From contig NC_092872.1 in the NCBI RefSeq assembly GCF_028372415.1, forward strand, positions 392,172,853-392,236,852: a stretch of 64,000 nt of DNA, in the 5' to 3' direction. This document shows positions 10,915 to 19,716 of this stretch, piece by piece; position 1 is the first letter of the stretch; every line of letters starts with the position of its first letter. The notes beneath the pieces are model-generated. The model was not told the DNA's origin and searched no databases. It was given only the letters and a program-made list of their open reading frames with translations. The stretch is from Notamacropus eugenii (taxonomy: Eukaryota; Chordata; Mammalia; Diprotodontia; Macropodidae). The position numbers and the translations under genes were made by a program.

Positions 10915-11160
10915 CCTTTCTCTGTGTCTTTCCTTGTGCTAGCTCCTCTTCTATGCATGTGCCTCTTCATCAACAACTTTCAAAAATCCATGTGTCCTTT
11001 AAGACCTATCTCAAATCCTACTTCTTTCAAGAACCCTTCCCAGAGATCATTGGTTAAATTAATTTTTACCCTCCTACATCTCCCATCAAACATTGATTGT
11101 ATCTCTCTAATATTATGCAAAACATTTATTTAACTGGATCTTATTTCCCATACAACATAC
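10915..11160 (+). mobile_element. L2 3'-end relic
   Basis: The run CAAAAATCCATGTGTCC, CTTTCAAGAACCCTTCCCAGA and the CTCCTACATCTCCCATCAAA region follows the order of the L2 LINE near its 3' end (a block encoding the tail of the ORF, then the AAGCCTTCCC-type segment). It is heavily diverged. A small frame at 10924-11133 is a by-product of this C/T-rich sequence. Confidence 0.5.
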
Positions 11161-11744
11161 ACTTCCTTATATCACTGAATTGTTAGAGAAACTGACTACA
11201 ATTCATGATTCTATTACTACTAAAATGTCAATGGGAGAAGGGAGACAGAGAACTACCATACTTTCTTCACACTCATGAAAGTGTTGGTCCCTCTGGAAGA
11301 TATTGTATCCATGGCTACTCTCTGCTATTATAATCTGAATAACATGAAGCAAAAAATGAATTAAAATATCCATCCCTGACAGTCACACATATTAGGCCCT
11401 AGTAACTGAGTTCAGATGACCCACCAAGCTCACCCCTCAGCTATCATTTTTAATTTTAGATTTCAATCAATTATTTGTTATATTATATGTTTTCTTTGCT
11501 TTTCATTAAGAAAACCAATTCAACTCTCTTCTCATGGTTGTAATAGAAATTTACTTCATAATCCACTGAATCTCTATATTCTTTTGACATCAGAAATGTG
11601 CCCTACCCCCAGTTCCCTTTTCATTGCAGAAAATTCAAAGGGATCATGAGAGTGGTTGTTTAGTTTGAGGATATTTTTTTGAAGGGATAAAATCAAATTA
11701 TCATATAAATTAATTGTAAAAGGAACATGAAACTTCTTCAACTC
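11161..11744. other. No gene or recognisable repeat
   Basis: No supportable feature. The frame at 11416-11649 has no recognisable domain and no neighbouring coding signal. Confidence 0.45.
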
Positions 11745-11960
11745 TTTATTTCAACCCTGAGTACAAATACCAACTCTGACACTGGAAATAATTTAACCTT
11801 ATTGAAAACTGTTTACTCATTTGTAAGAGAGGGACAATAACACCAAAGAGCATGTATTTCATAAGATTGTTTTGAGAATCAAAATAGACAATATATGTAA
11901 AACACTTTGCAAATCTGAGTATACTATATATATATGCCTATTATATTACTGTTAAGTATA
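11745..11960 (+). mobile_element. MIR SINE relic
   Basis: It follows the MIR order: AACCCTGAGTACAAATACCAACTCTGACACT, a TTACTCATTTGTAAGAGAGGGACAATAA core, then TTGTTTTGAGAATCAAAATAGA and TATGTAAAACACTTTGCAAA. The core and 3' part are recognisable although diverged, as expected for this pan-mammalian element. Confidence 0.7.
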
Positions 11961-12082
11961 TTATAAATGCTCTTAAGTTAGTTTATATTCTTGAAAAATT
12001 GGTATAGCATGCCCAAGTAGTGAGGCAGAGAAGTATCATAGACTGCATTTGGAGTTAATAATTGGAGTTACACGAGAGATAT

Positions 12083-12789
12083 CGAGCCAAGATGGTGGAG
12101 TAGAAGCAGACACCTCTAAAAGCTCTCCCCCCAAATCCCTTAAAATAGTTGTAAAATGAGTAAGCAAGTTCTAGAGCAGCAGAAGTCACAAAATGACAGA
12201 GTGAAACATTTCTAGCCCAAAATAACATGCAAGGCCAACAGGAAGGGTTGGAGGCTCAGAGTGGAGTATAGGGCAGCATGGGCTTCACAGGTACAGACAA
12301 GATTGGAGCTGGCCCCAGGGCACTGAGTTACTGCACCATTGTTTCCAGATTTCTCAACCAACAAATTGCAAAGACAACATCAAAGTTTAGTGAGAAAGTT
12401 GTATCACCTGGGTGACAGAGAACAACATGGTTTGGTCCCAACCCCACCCTCAGTGGGGTGGTAGTCACTGCCACATCAGCAGCTGCTTCTGGAGCTCTTG
12501 GACCTCAGAGAGTGGAGGAATCAAGGAGCTGATCTGGGTGTCAGTCCTGAGTGGCAGTCATGGGGTGAGGAGGAGCATTGGCATGGCAGAACTTACAGAA
12601 GCTGTGGAGAGGGAATCCTACTCATAGTTCCAGGGCAGAAAAGAATTCTGGTGGTGGTGGCTCACAGAGCAGAGCACAGGCCAGGAAAGGAAAAAACACC
12701 TCTCCCGTGATTGTACCATTTTGGAGGAACAGAAAACTGACAGGTCCCTAGAGATATCTCAGAAAACATCTGCACAAAACACCTGAAAT
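12083..12789 (+). promoter_or_regulatory. HAL1-like 5' UTR
   Basis: This runs from the start motif GAGCCAAGATGGTGGAG to the region of the first ORF1 codons. It is G/C-richer than the surroundings. It aligns with 8585-9120 in the blocks AAGTCACAAAATGACA, AAGGCCAACAGGAAG and TCTCAACCAACAAATTGC. It is taken as the internal promoter by analogy with L1; no binding site was identified. Confidence 0.5.
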
Positions 12790-13512
12790 ATGTGGGAATA
12801 TATTTTCCACTTAACAAAGAGCTCAAAAGTCAAGGAATTGCCTGGAAAAATGTCTGCAAGGGAAAAAAATAAGATGATAGAAGGTTACTTTCTTGTTGAA
12901 AAGGTACCTTCTTCCATCATTTCAGATGTGAAAGATCAAAGCATACAACTGGAGAAAGATAGTAAGGTCAAGACTACTACTTCCAAAGCTTTCAAAAATT
13001 GTATGAAATTGTCTCAGGCCAAGCAATGTCTCAAAAAGGATTATTAAAATCAAGTAAGAGAAGAAGAGAAAAAACTGTGAAGAAAAATGAGAGCAATGGA
13101 AGAAAATCATGAAAACAAGTCCACTTACTGCAGAAGATGCCAAAAATACTGAAGAAAATGTCACCCTAAAAAATAGACTAACCCAATTGACAAACAGCTA
13201 ATTATAAGAAGAATGCCTTAAAAGAGCAGAATTGACAAAATGGAAAAGGAGATCCAAAAGCTGACTAAAAAAAATAGTTCTTAAAAATTAGAATGGACTA
13301 GATGGAAGTTAATGACTTTATGAGTAATCAGGAAATTGAAAAAAAAAACAAGAGAATGAAAGAAAATAGAAGATAATGTGACATATCTCACTGAAAAAAA
13401 CTGACCAGAAAATAGAGTCAGGAGAGATAATTTAAAAATTATTCTTATACCTGAAAATCATGATTTAAAAAAAGAGCCTAGGCATTATCTTCCAAGAAAT
13501 TATCAAGAAAAG
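12790..13512 (+). pseudogene. HAL1-like ORF1, N-terminal and coiled-coil half
   Basis: The frame 12790-13047 is Lys/Ser-rich (QLEKDSKVKTTTSKAFKN). After it, several frames carry coiled-coil heptads (KMEKEIQKLTKKN-like, around 13238-13290) and the NRVRRDNLKIILIPENHD-type RNA-recognition start (13400-13460). The text ends at IFQEIIKK near 13510, where an L1 has inserted. The missing C-terminal half is at 27947. It codes for an L1-type RNA-binding protein; several frameshifts make it non-functional. Confidence 0.6.
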
Positions 13513-13514
13513 AA

Positions 13515-14865
13515 GATCCAAAACAGAGAAAGAAAATTATAGACCAATTCCTCTAATGAATACATATGCAAAAATTTTAAATAAGGTATCACCAAAAAAA
13601 GTACAGCAATTTATCATGAGAATAAAAAATTATGATCAGGTAGGATTTATACCAAGAATGCAGGGCTGGTTCAGTATTAGGAGAACTATCAGCATCATTG
13701 ATCATATCAACAACAAAACTAAGAGAAACCACATGATTATCTCAATAGACTCAGAAAAAGGTTTTGACAAAATGCAACACCCATTCCTATTGAAAAATCT
13801 GGAGAGAATAGGAATAGAGGGAACTTCCCATAAAATAATAAGCAGTATCTATCTAAAACCATCAGTAAGCATTATACACAATGGGGATAAGCTAGATACA
13901 TTTCCAATAAAATCAGGGAATGAAACAAGGATGTCCATTATCACTACTCTTATTCAATATGGTACTAGAAATATTAGCTTTAGCATAAAGAGAAGAAAAA
14001 GTAATTGAAAGAATTATAATAGGCAAAGAGAAAAATAAATTATCACTCTTTGGAGATGATATAATGTTATACCAGAGAATGAAGTAAAAAACTACTTGAA
14101 ATAATAAACAACTTTGACAAAGTTGCAGATTACAAAGTAAGCCGACAAAAATCATGTGCATTTCAATATATTACTAACAAAGCCCAACAGCAAGAGATAG
14201 AAAGAGAAATCCTATTTAAAGTCATGGCAGACATTACAAAATATTTGTGAATCTATCTTCCAAAACAAACACAGGGACTATATGAACACAACTACAAAAC
14301 ACTTTTAGCACAAATAAAGTCAGATCTAAATGAATGGAAAAACATCAATTGCTCATGGGTAGGCTGAGCTAATGTAATAAAAATGACAATTCTACCTAAA
14401 TGAATTTACTTAATCAGTGCCATACCAATCAAATGACCAGATAATTATTTTCCAGAGCTAGAAGAAATAATATCAAAATTCATCTGAAAGAACTAAAAGT
14501 CCAGAATATCAAGGGAACTAATGAAAAAAAATGCGTGGGAAGGTTCCCTAGCCATATCAGATCTCAAATTGTATTATAGAGGAGCAATCAAAAAAACGAC
14601 TTGGTACTGGCTAAGAAACAGAAAGGTAAACCAGTGGAATAGGTTAGGTACACAAGACATACTAGTCAATGAATATAACAGTCTACTGTTTGATAAACCG
14701 AAGGACCCCAGCTTCTGGGGTAAGAACTCAATGTTTGACAAAAATTGCCAGGAAAACTGGATAACACTAAAGTGGAAACTGGGCATAGACCAATGTCTGA
14801 CACTATACACAATACTAAAGTCCAAATGAATACATAATATAGTTTAAAGACTGATACTACAAACA
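13515..14865 (+). pseudogene. L1 ORF2 reverse transcriptase domain relic
   Basis: The frame 13556-14008 carries the reverse transcriptase blocks. [17 protein letters not shown] comes first, then [13 protein letters not shown] and motif A as [11 protein letters not shown] with the catalytic Asp retained. [16 protein letters not shown] corresponds to the normally Gly/Cys/Pro-rich motif B. The catalytic motif C is read at about 14045-14070 in another frame as LSLFGDDIMLY, so the usual Ala of FADD is Gly. The frame 14521-14829 covers the post-RT region (GSLAISDLKLYYRGAIKKT, WNRLGTQDI). Frames are out of phase, so the copy is dead. Confidence 0.8.
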
Positions 14866-15219
14866 AATTAAGGGAGAAAGGAATTGTGTATTTGTCAGAT
14901 TATTGGAGAATAGAGATTCTTCTTTAATTATTTATTTATTTTCAATGTCCCACAATCACTCCCACAGAACCTAGATTTTTTTCCCTCGCTCCACCTCCTT
15001 TCCCCCACCTTCCTTCTTGCTCCCCAAGACAGCAATGCAGTTTTATATAGGTTCTACACATAGATTCCTATTAAATACATTTTTACCATAGTCATATCAT
15101 ATAGAAGAATTAAAATGAATGGGAGAAATCATATAAGAAACCAAAACGTAATGCAAAAGAAAATGATCTGCTCCAATCTGTGATTGAATTCTATAGTTCT
15201 TTCTCTGGATACAGAAGGC

Positions 15220-15225
15220 ATTTTG
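15220..15225. repeat. 5' target-site duplication ATTTTG of the provirus
   Basis: ATTTTG directly precedes the TG of the 5' LTR and recurs directly after the CA of the 3' LTR at 20620-20625. A 6-bp duplication is the size made by betaretroviral integrases. Joining the flanks across it restores continuous L1 3' UTR. Confidence 0.95.
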
Positions 15226-15598
15226 TGTAAGGGGCGCTGACCGCCACACCATCTGGGACGCCACACTGATGGACATCAGGTAAACTGAATCCGGTGCAGG
15301 GAAGGGTGAACAAGATGGTGTGGGAAGGGATGGCCCCACCCCTGGTTTGTTTTTGTCACTATAGTTCCAGCTTGTGTTCATTACTATAGCTTTGGGTTTG
15401 TTTGTGTGTGTTACCATGATTCACTGGGCTAGCTGGCAGAGACTATATAATCAGAATGCTTGCTTGAATAAATCCGAGTTGCTTACTGACCCGCTCTCCC
15501 ACCTCATTCTTTTCTTGTGAGCTCCACAGAAGGACAAGCAGTCTGCTGGTCAGGCATAAGACTTGCTCCTCTCAGTAAGCTATGCTGTCACCATAGCA
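15226..15598 (+). repeat. 5' LTR of the provirus
   Basis: It starts TGTAAGGGGCGCTGACC and ends CCATAGCA. A TATA box (TATATAA, 15444-15450) is followed after only 16 bp by the polyadenylation signal AATAAA (15467-15472). The signal therefore lies at the end of U3 and R must be very short, as in known betaretroviruses. By eye it differs from the 3' LTR by 10 substitutions and one 1-bp indel, about 97% identity, which suggests a moderately recent insertion. Confidence 0.95.
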
Positions 15599-15652
15599 AC
15601 TTGGCGCCCACCAACGTGGGGCCATAGCAACTTGACGCTCAAACTGGGGCCA
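15591..15652 (+). promoter_or_regulatory. Primer-binding site region (tRNA-Lys type) with tandem duplication of the LTR/PBS junction
   Basis: Directly after the LTR, TGGCGCCC (15602-15609) and AACGTGGGGC (15613-15622) match the two halves of the tRNA-Lys(CUU)-type primer site, separated by three extra bases. The 31-bp block starting CCATAGCAACTTGGCGC (15591) is followed by a second diverged copy starting CCATAGCAACTTGACGC (15622). So the LTR end and primer site are tandemly duplicated. The second copy matches the 18-nt Lys site at about 14 positions. Confidence 0.75.
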
Positions 15653-15670
15653 CAAGCAGGGGGAAGGAGC

Positions 15671-15791
15671 AGGAAGCTCAGCCAAGGGAAGTGAGGTCCC
15701 TCAGGAAACTCAGCCGAGGGAGTCAGGTCCCTCAGGAACCCCAGCTGAGGGAATCAGGTCCCTCAGTAACCCCCGAGTGAGTCAGGCTCTC
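15671..15791 (+). repeat. Tandem repeat of about 31 bp in the proviral leader
   Basis: Three full units and one partial unit follow one another, at 15671-15702, 15703-15733, 15734-15764 and 15765-15791. Each has the form AGGAA-CTCAGC-GAGGGA-TCAGGTCCCTC. The region lies between the primer site and gag, where packaging and leader structure elements are found in retroviruses. A role is not shown by sequence alone. Confidence 0.85.
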
Positions 15792-15850
15792 CAGAAGCCT
15801 AGAGAGTGTACAGGAGCTATCAGGACAGGCTCAAAAGCAGACACCTGAGC

Positions 15851-16413
15851 ATGACAGGAAACTGTAGCCTGTCTGCCTCACCGAGTTCCTCTGGAAGCAA
15901 ATCCGAAAAGTGGACACAGGAGAAGACGCGCGCATTCAGCTTGAGTGAGACTAGGTATAACCGTGAGTAAGATTGAAACGGGGCAAAGCTCACAAAAGTT
16001 GAGTCAGGGTCAGTACACATTCTTTCTATATAACATGCTGAAGAATGTGTTCATAGAAGACGGTGGCAAGGCAGTGCAAATGAGAACATTCATCATATTC
16101 TCACAGACAGCCCCGTCAGAGTCAGAGAGTAGTACAAGGGACAATAGCCCAGAAAGGCAGCCAGCACCCATATATCTAAACTTAGAAGAGAGATGGAAGA
16201 ACAGACAGATGGTGCAAAAATTTGAAAGACAGTGTTAAAGAGCTAACTGATAAATTGAGAAACTTACTGAAGAAAGAGAAAAGACACCTCAGAGAGAAGG
16301 CTTTGAAACTCCCAGGTGAAAAAGAGGAGACTAGGCGCTGCTGGACTTTGTTCCAGAGTCTCCCTCACTTCCACTTGCAGTTTCACAACTTTTTCTTTCA
16401 AAAACATTTTTAA
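15851..16413 (+). pseudogene. gag: gag remnant: matrix-like N-terminus and a following coiled segment
   Basis: Frame 15945-16238 contains a Gly-Ile-Thr-Val-Ser-Lys start followed by a helix-rich stretch (FFLYNMLKNVF, then GGKAVQM) and a Ser/Pro/Glu-rich linker. This resembles the beginning of a betaretroviral matrix domain. The codon preceding that Gly is CTA rather than ATG, so the start has been lost. An alternative ATG at 15851 opens a short frame that stops at 15961-15963 (TAA). After a frameshift near 16222 a Lys/Glu-rich coiled segment (KELTDKLRNLLKKEKRHL) continues to about 16320. Capsid is absent. The matrix assignment is by position and general pattern, so moderate. Confidence 0.5.
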
Positions 16414-17668
16414 GGAGTGGTCACAGATGTGAAATTTTCTTGAGTAAAAGTTAGAATCATCAAGATTTTTATTTTACTCTATTATCCAGAAATGGTGTTA
16501 GAGAAAGCAATTTGTAATCTGAATTTTGTTGAAACTAAAAGATGTTGGAAAAGTTATGTTATTTAGAAAACCAAGTATTTTCACTTTTGCCTGTTAAAAG
16601 AGTTACAGCTAAAAAGCTGCTGTTTTAATACTAAACCAAAAATTGTTAATGGATTACTATGTGTGGAAAGAAATGAATGGAGTAATAATTTATTTAGACT
16701 GGTTCTGCCCATTCAGAACAGTCCTCCTCTATGTTTGGGATTGGCAGGCATGGGATCCATGCCAATTCCTTTTATTTTGTAAAACTGCCAACGCTCCTTT
16801 CATGTGGACACGGTCATCAGTCCTAAGAAAATTGTTTAGCTTGTATAATTCATAAATAATGAATGTGACTTGCTCAAAAATTGTAACAATTGGCTTTTAT
16901 ATCAGGACAAGTTTTAAATTTGAGAAAGAAGGATCTGAAATGAAATCTCTTATGTATGTGAGTCCTGTTAATCTTCATTGCTTATTTCAACTCCATGGGA
17001 ATACAAATAACTGTATTGGGCTTTAAGTTGGGATTAGTGAAATTTGCTGTTTACAGTAAAAGCATTTGGGACCACAAATAATTTTGTTTAAGTTTGAATT
17101 TGGGTATAGTTGTCTGCATTAAATCAGTATCTGAAAGAATATTCCACAGGTTACTCAGAGGGACTGTGATCCTTCATCCTGTACTGTTCCATAAGGTCTC
17201 TCTCCTTAGATACCTGAGTTCCAGGTATCCAGGGCTTGTGGACGGTCAGTTGGTCCCCTCTCCCCCTTACCATCTACCAGCTTTCTTTGTGAAAGTGCTG
17301 TGGGCTGTAGCTGAAACTTGGAAGGTACCCAAAAGTTACTCAAATCTCCCCTCTTTTCTAAAGCCACATGAGCAATTAAGTTAGATTGTCTGTGTTATGG
17401 AATAAAAATTGTGCTTCAGTTTCTGTAAGTTGCCTCCCTCCACCAGGTGGAAGGATGTCCCTTTCTCGAGAATAGTAATATCACCTATCACCCTCTGAAT
17501 CGTCAAGTTCCTCATACTGGTTAAAGACCTAACCCCTCCAATGTTGGGACCCTGTGAGGCAGGGTCAGCTCTACGTCCATTCTCAGCAGGAAGCAGTTTC
17601 AGAAGCCAAGACCTTCATCCCTTATCCCAAAATATGTTGGGTCCCATCTGCTTTAAGGGAGACAGGGT
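16414..17668. other. Foreign, unassigned insert within the provirus
   Basis: Between the gag remnant and the integrase fragment at 17669 there are about 1.25 kb with no retroviral domain that I can read. The first 1 kb is AT-rich and resembles a cellular transcript 3' region, with AATAAA at 17401-17406. The last 250 bp (about 17410-17668) are C-rich and resemble ERV LTR or 3' sequence, for example CAGGAAGCAGTTTCAGAAG at 17587-17605. It occupies the place of capsid. Origin unknown: captured transcript or another retroelement. Confidence 0.5.
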
Positions 17669-17771
17669 GGGGTGCTTGAGTACATGTACTTGGACCCCAG
17701 AATTCAGGCCAGGTAGAAAGGATGAATAGAACCCTGAAGGAATGTATTGCTAAGCTTAAGGCTGAAATTGG
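17669..17771 (+). pseudogene. pol: Gammaretrovirus-type integrase C-terminal fragment
   Basis: A frame through 17675-17770 reads HVLGPQNSGQVERMNR and then TLKECIAKLKAEIGQK before a stop. The PQxSGQVERMNRTLKE block, which contains the catalytic Glu of the D,D35E triad, is characteristic of class I (gammaretrovirus/ERV1) integrases. It differs from the betaretroviral integrase present separately at 18881-19333 (Glu in the AIVE block). It is about 30 codons long and abuts the nucleocapsid start at 17778. It points to recombination with, or insertion of, a second retroelement. Confidence 0.7.
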
Positions 17772-17777
17772 CCAAAA

Positions 17778-18122
17778 ATGAGATGCTTTAAGTGTGGAAA
17801 AATAGGACATTACCAGAGGGATTGTAGAAATAATGCAGAGGGAAGAAAGGGACTCCAGAACCAAGGGAGCAGAACACCATTTAAGAGTGGGCCAACCACA
17901 CCCTGTCCAAAATGTAAGAAAACAGGACATTGGGCTTCAGATTGTAGGTCATTCCCCCCTCTCAAGGGTAGTGCTCAATATTTAAACATGCAGACGGGTG
18001 TCCCTCCAGCCCAGGAGACAAGGAGGGACTACTGGGAGGAAGCAGAGAGGGTCCCACAGGCCACTTTAGAATTCAGGAAGAAGTACCAGACAATCAAGTC
18101 AGTGCCATACAGTCAAAATTAA
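17778..18122 (+). pseudogene. gag: gag nucleocapsid region with two CCHC zinc knuckles
   Basis: The 114-codon open frame has two retroviral zinc knuckles: Cys3, Cys6, His11, Cys16 and Cys43, Cys46, His51, Cys56 (C-X2-C-X4-H-X4-C both times). A Pro-rich tail (FPPLKGSAQ) follows. This is the genomic-RNA-binding end of Gag. Betaretroviruses have two knuckles and gammaretroviruses one, which supports class II. All ligands are intact. The upstream capsid is missing and the ATG at 17778 is just the first Met in a truncated frame. The frame overlaps the pro frame, which is in the -1 phase. Confidence 0.85.
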
Positions 18123-18538
18123 TTAGAAGCCTAGGGAATTTCCTGATACCTCCATGCACAACTGTATGGTTACCAACAGAGGAAGTATGCATCAAAACAA
18201 AGCAAGAGATTATCATTTCTGCACCAGCAAATGCTTGCACAGGCTTACAGGCCATAGTACAGCAACAACCAATTGGTACCTTGCACAAGATCCTGATGTG
18301 CAACTCTAACAATGTGGAGGTTGAGGTTGATAGAAGGCAACAGGTGGCACAATTGATACAAATGAATCATAACATAGAACAAACAATATATTGGACTCAA
18401 CAAATTGGCAATCAGAGACCAATGCTTACCATATATATAGAAGGAATAACTACAGGTGAATTACACCCATTATATGACATGAGTGCATCTCCAAAATTCA
18501 AACAAAAATCGCAGAGGTTAGCACCAGTAGATATGTAG
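18063..18538 (+). pseudogene. pro: pro remnant: dUTPase-like segment and inactivated protease start
   Basis: The frame is -1 relative to the nucleocapsid and open across its end, as expected for gag-pro frameshifting. The first part (LPTEEVCIKTKQEIII through EVDRRQQVAQLI) resembles the fused dUTPase of betaretroviral pro, with the end motif degenerate. The following block PMLTIYIEG and LYDMSAS at 18470-18490 aligns with the protease active-site region. The catalytic Asp is present (18476-18478) but the normal Asp-Thr/Ser-Gly is Asp-Met-Ser, so the enzyme would be dead. A TAG at 18536 ends the frame and the rest of protease is missing. Confidence 0.7.
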
Positions 18539-18540
18539 CC

Positions 18541-18880
18541 ACACTTATACCAGACCTAGAGACTGCCTGCATATCAACTCAATTAGAAATTGGACAGTTG
18601 CTAACGGAAGTCCAAAACACCATAAGAGGACGTATGTTCCCATTTCCCATTTTACATACAAGATCACACTCCAATCTACCAGGGCCTCTAGCAGAAGGAA
18701 ATGAGGTTGTGGATAGAGTAGTGTCAGGAGGTGTATACCTAGAAACCACTGAGGAAGCTCAGCAGGCTCACAACAAGTTTCATATATCAGCAAAATCATT
18801 GACATTTATATAAACTTACTAAGAAAGAGGCACGAAAGATTGTAAAATCATGCACAGCATGCATTCCTTTCCAGCCACTG
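18541..18880 (+). pseudogene. pol: pol remnant: RNase H tail and integrase zinc-binding N-terminus
   Basis: After the protease stub the text jumps to the end of RNase H. Around 18658-18700 the HTRSHSNLPGPLAEGNEVVD block is the conserved RNase H C-terminal signature of class II elements. The integrase N-terminal HHCC domain follows: two His near 18769-18783 and the Cys pair of SCTAC near 18849-18863. A frameshift near 18810 (a TAA in the RNase H frame) separates the His and Cys halves. The whole reverse transcriptase domain is absent between the protease and RNase H parts. Confidence 0.8.
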
Positions 18881-19333
18881 ATGCCATGGAGAGTGTATAA
18901 TCCTAAGGAATCACATCCTAATGATATTTGGCAAATGGATATGACTCACATAGCTTCATTCGGGAGGCTTAAATATGTCCATGTGTCTATAGACACTTTC
19001 TCCGGTTTAATCATGGCTACTCTACGCACCGGAGAGGCAGTTAAGGACGTGTGTAGTCATATGCTTCAATGTTTTGCCGCCCATGGCATCCCACGACTAT
19101 TAAAGACTGATAATGGCCCAGCATACACTGCTTCGGCCTTCCAAAAATTTCTCTCAGAATTCAGAATCTCTCATGTGACTGGGATCCCCTATAACCCCAC
19201 AGGGCAAGCCATAGTAGAATGTGTGAACCGCACCATAAAACAATATGTCCAAAAACAAAAAGAGGGAGCTTCGGGACCCAGGTCCACAGCACATGATCAA
19301 TTAAAATTGGCACTTTACACAATCAATTTTTAA
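18881..19333 (+). pseudogene. pol: pol remnant: integrase catalytic core, D,D35E triad retained
   Basis: The 150-codon open frame contains the integrase core that joins viral DNA to the host genome. The triad is intact: Asp20 (WQMDMTH), Asp77 (KTDNGPAYT) and Glu113 (AIVECVN), with exactly 35 residues between the second Asp and the Glu. The family type is betaretroviral. Where related proteins usually have Arg-Ala after the Glu, this copy has Cys-Val. The frame stops at 19331 (TAA), about where the C-terminal domain should continue, so a short frame lesion separates the two. The ATG at 18881 is an internal Met. Confidence 0.88.
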
Positions 19334-19559
19334 AATTCGATGAGTATGGCCTTATGTCTGCCATGAAATACATGGTCAGCTCAGACTGACTGCTAGAACA
19401 CGTACCATGCTAACTTGGGGCAAAGGTTATGCTTGTATCTTTACAGGAGACAAGGAGATCTGGGTACCAGTGAAAAGACTACGAGTCGTACAGCACCAGG
19501 AAGAAATCACAGGGATTCTGCCAGAGAAAGAAGAAGAAACTACAACGCCTAAGCCATGA
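19334..19559 (+). pseudogene. pol: pol remnant: integrase C-terminal domain
   Basis: In a new frame the text LTWGKGYACIFTGDKEIWVP followed by VKRLRVV (about 19408-19480) matches the DNA-binding SH3-like C-terminus of betaretroviral integrases. A Glu-rich tail ends in TGA at 19557. That stop overlaps the env ATG at 19556 by the ATGA arrangement. The domain itself looks undamaged; the frameshift lies upstream around 19330-19400. Confidence 0.75.
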
Positions 19560-19633
19560 AATTAGTCAGCTACATCTTACTACTTCTAACAGTGAGCCAG
19601 GCCGAGGACCAGTATTGGACCTTTGGACATTAG
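19556..19633 (+). pseudogene. env: env start: signal peptide only, then stop
   Basis: The ATG at 19556 opens 25 codons: a Lys after Met, then a leucine-rich hydrophobic core and a Ser-Gln-Ala site where a signal peptidase could cut. The frame ends in TAG at 19631. This is the expected place and form for an env leader. The surface subunit that should follow is missing, because only about 80 bp separate this from the transmembrane remnant. Confidence 0.7.
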
Positions 19634-19716
19634 TAGACATTTCAACTTTATAGGACTGGTGAAGGGCTATCCTTGGTGTTTGTACAAATAATGTATCAGT
19701 GGTATTTAGGGAATAA
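19634..19716 (+). other. Deletion junction between env leader and transmembrane remnant
   Basis: This short bridge (TAGACATTTCAACTT through GGGAATAATTGAAG) has stops in the frame that leads into the transmembrane remnant. The surface unit and fusion-peptide region, normally well over 1 kb, have been removed here. Confidence 0.6.

Noticed and set aside
13556-14008. Stand-alone reverse transcriptase gene, for example a domesticated RT
   Set aside because: It is colinear with L1 ORF2 on both sides and broken by frameshifts.
15671-15791. Leader repeats as a CRISPR-like array
   Set aside because: Units are directly adjacent without unique spacers and the context is a mammalian provirus.
17541-17729. 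62-codon frame ending in the integrase fragment
   Set aside because: It runs in a different phase from the integrase text and has no domain of its own.
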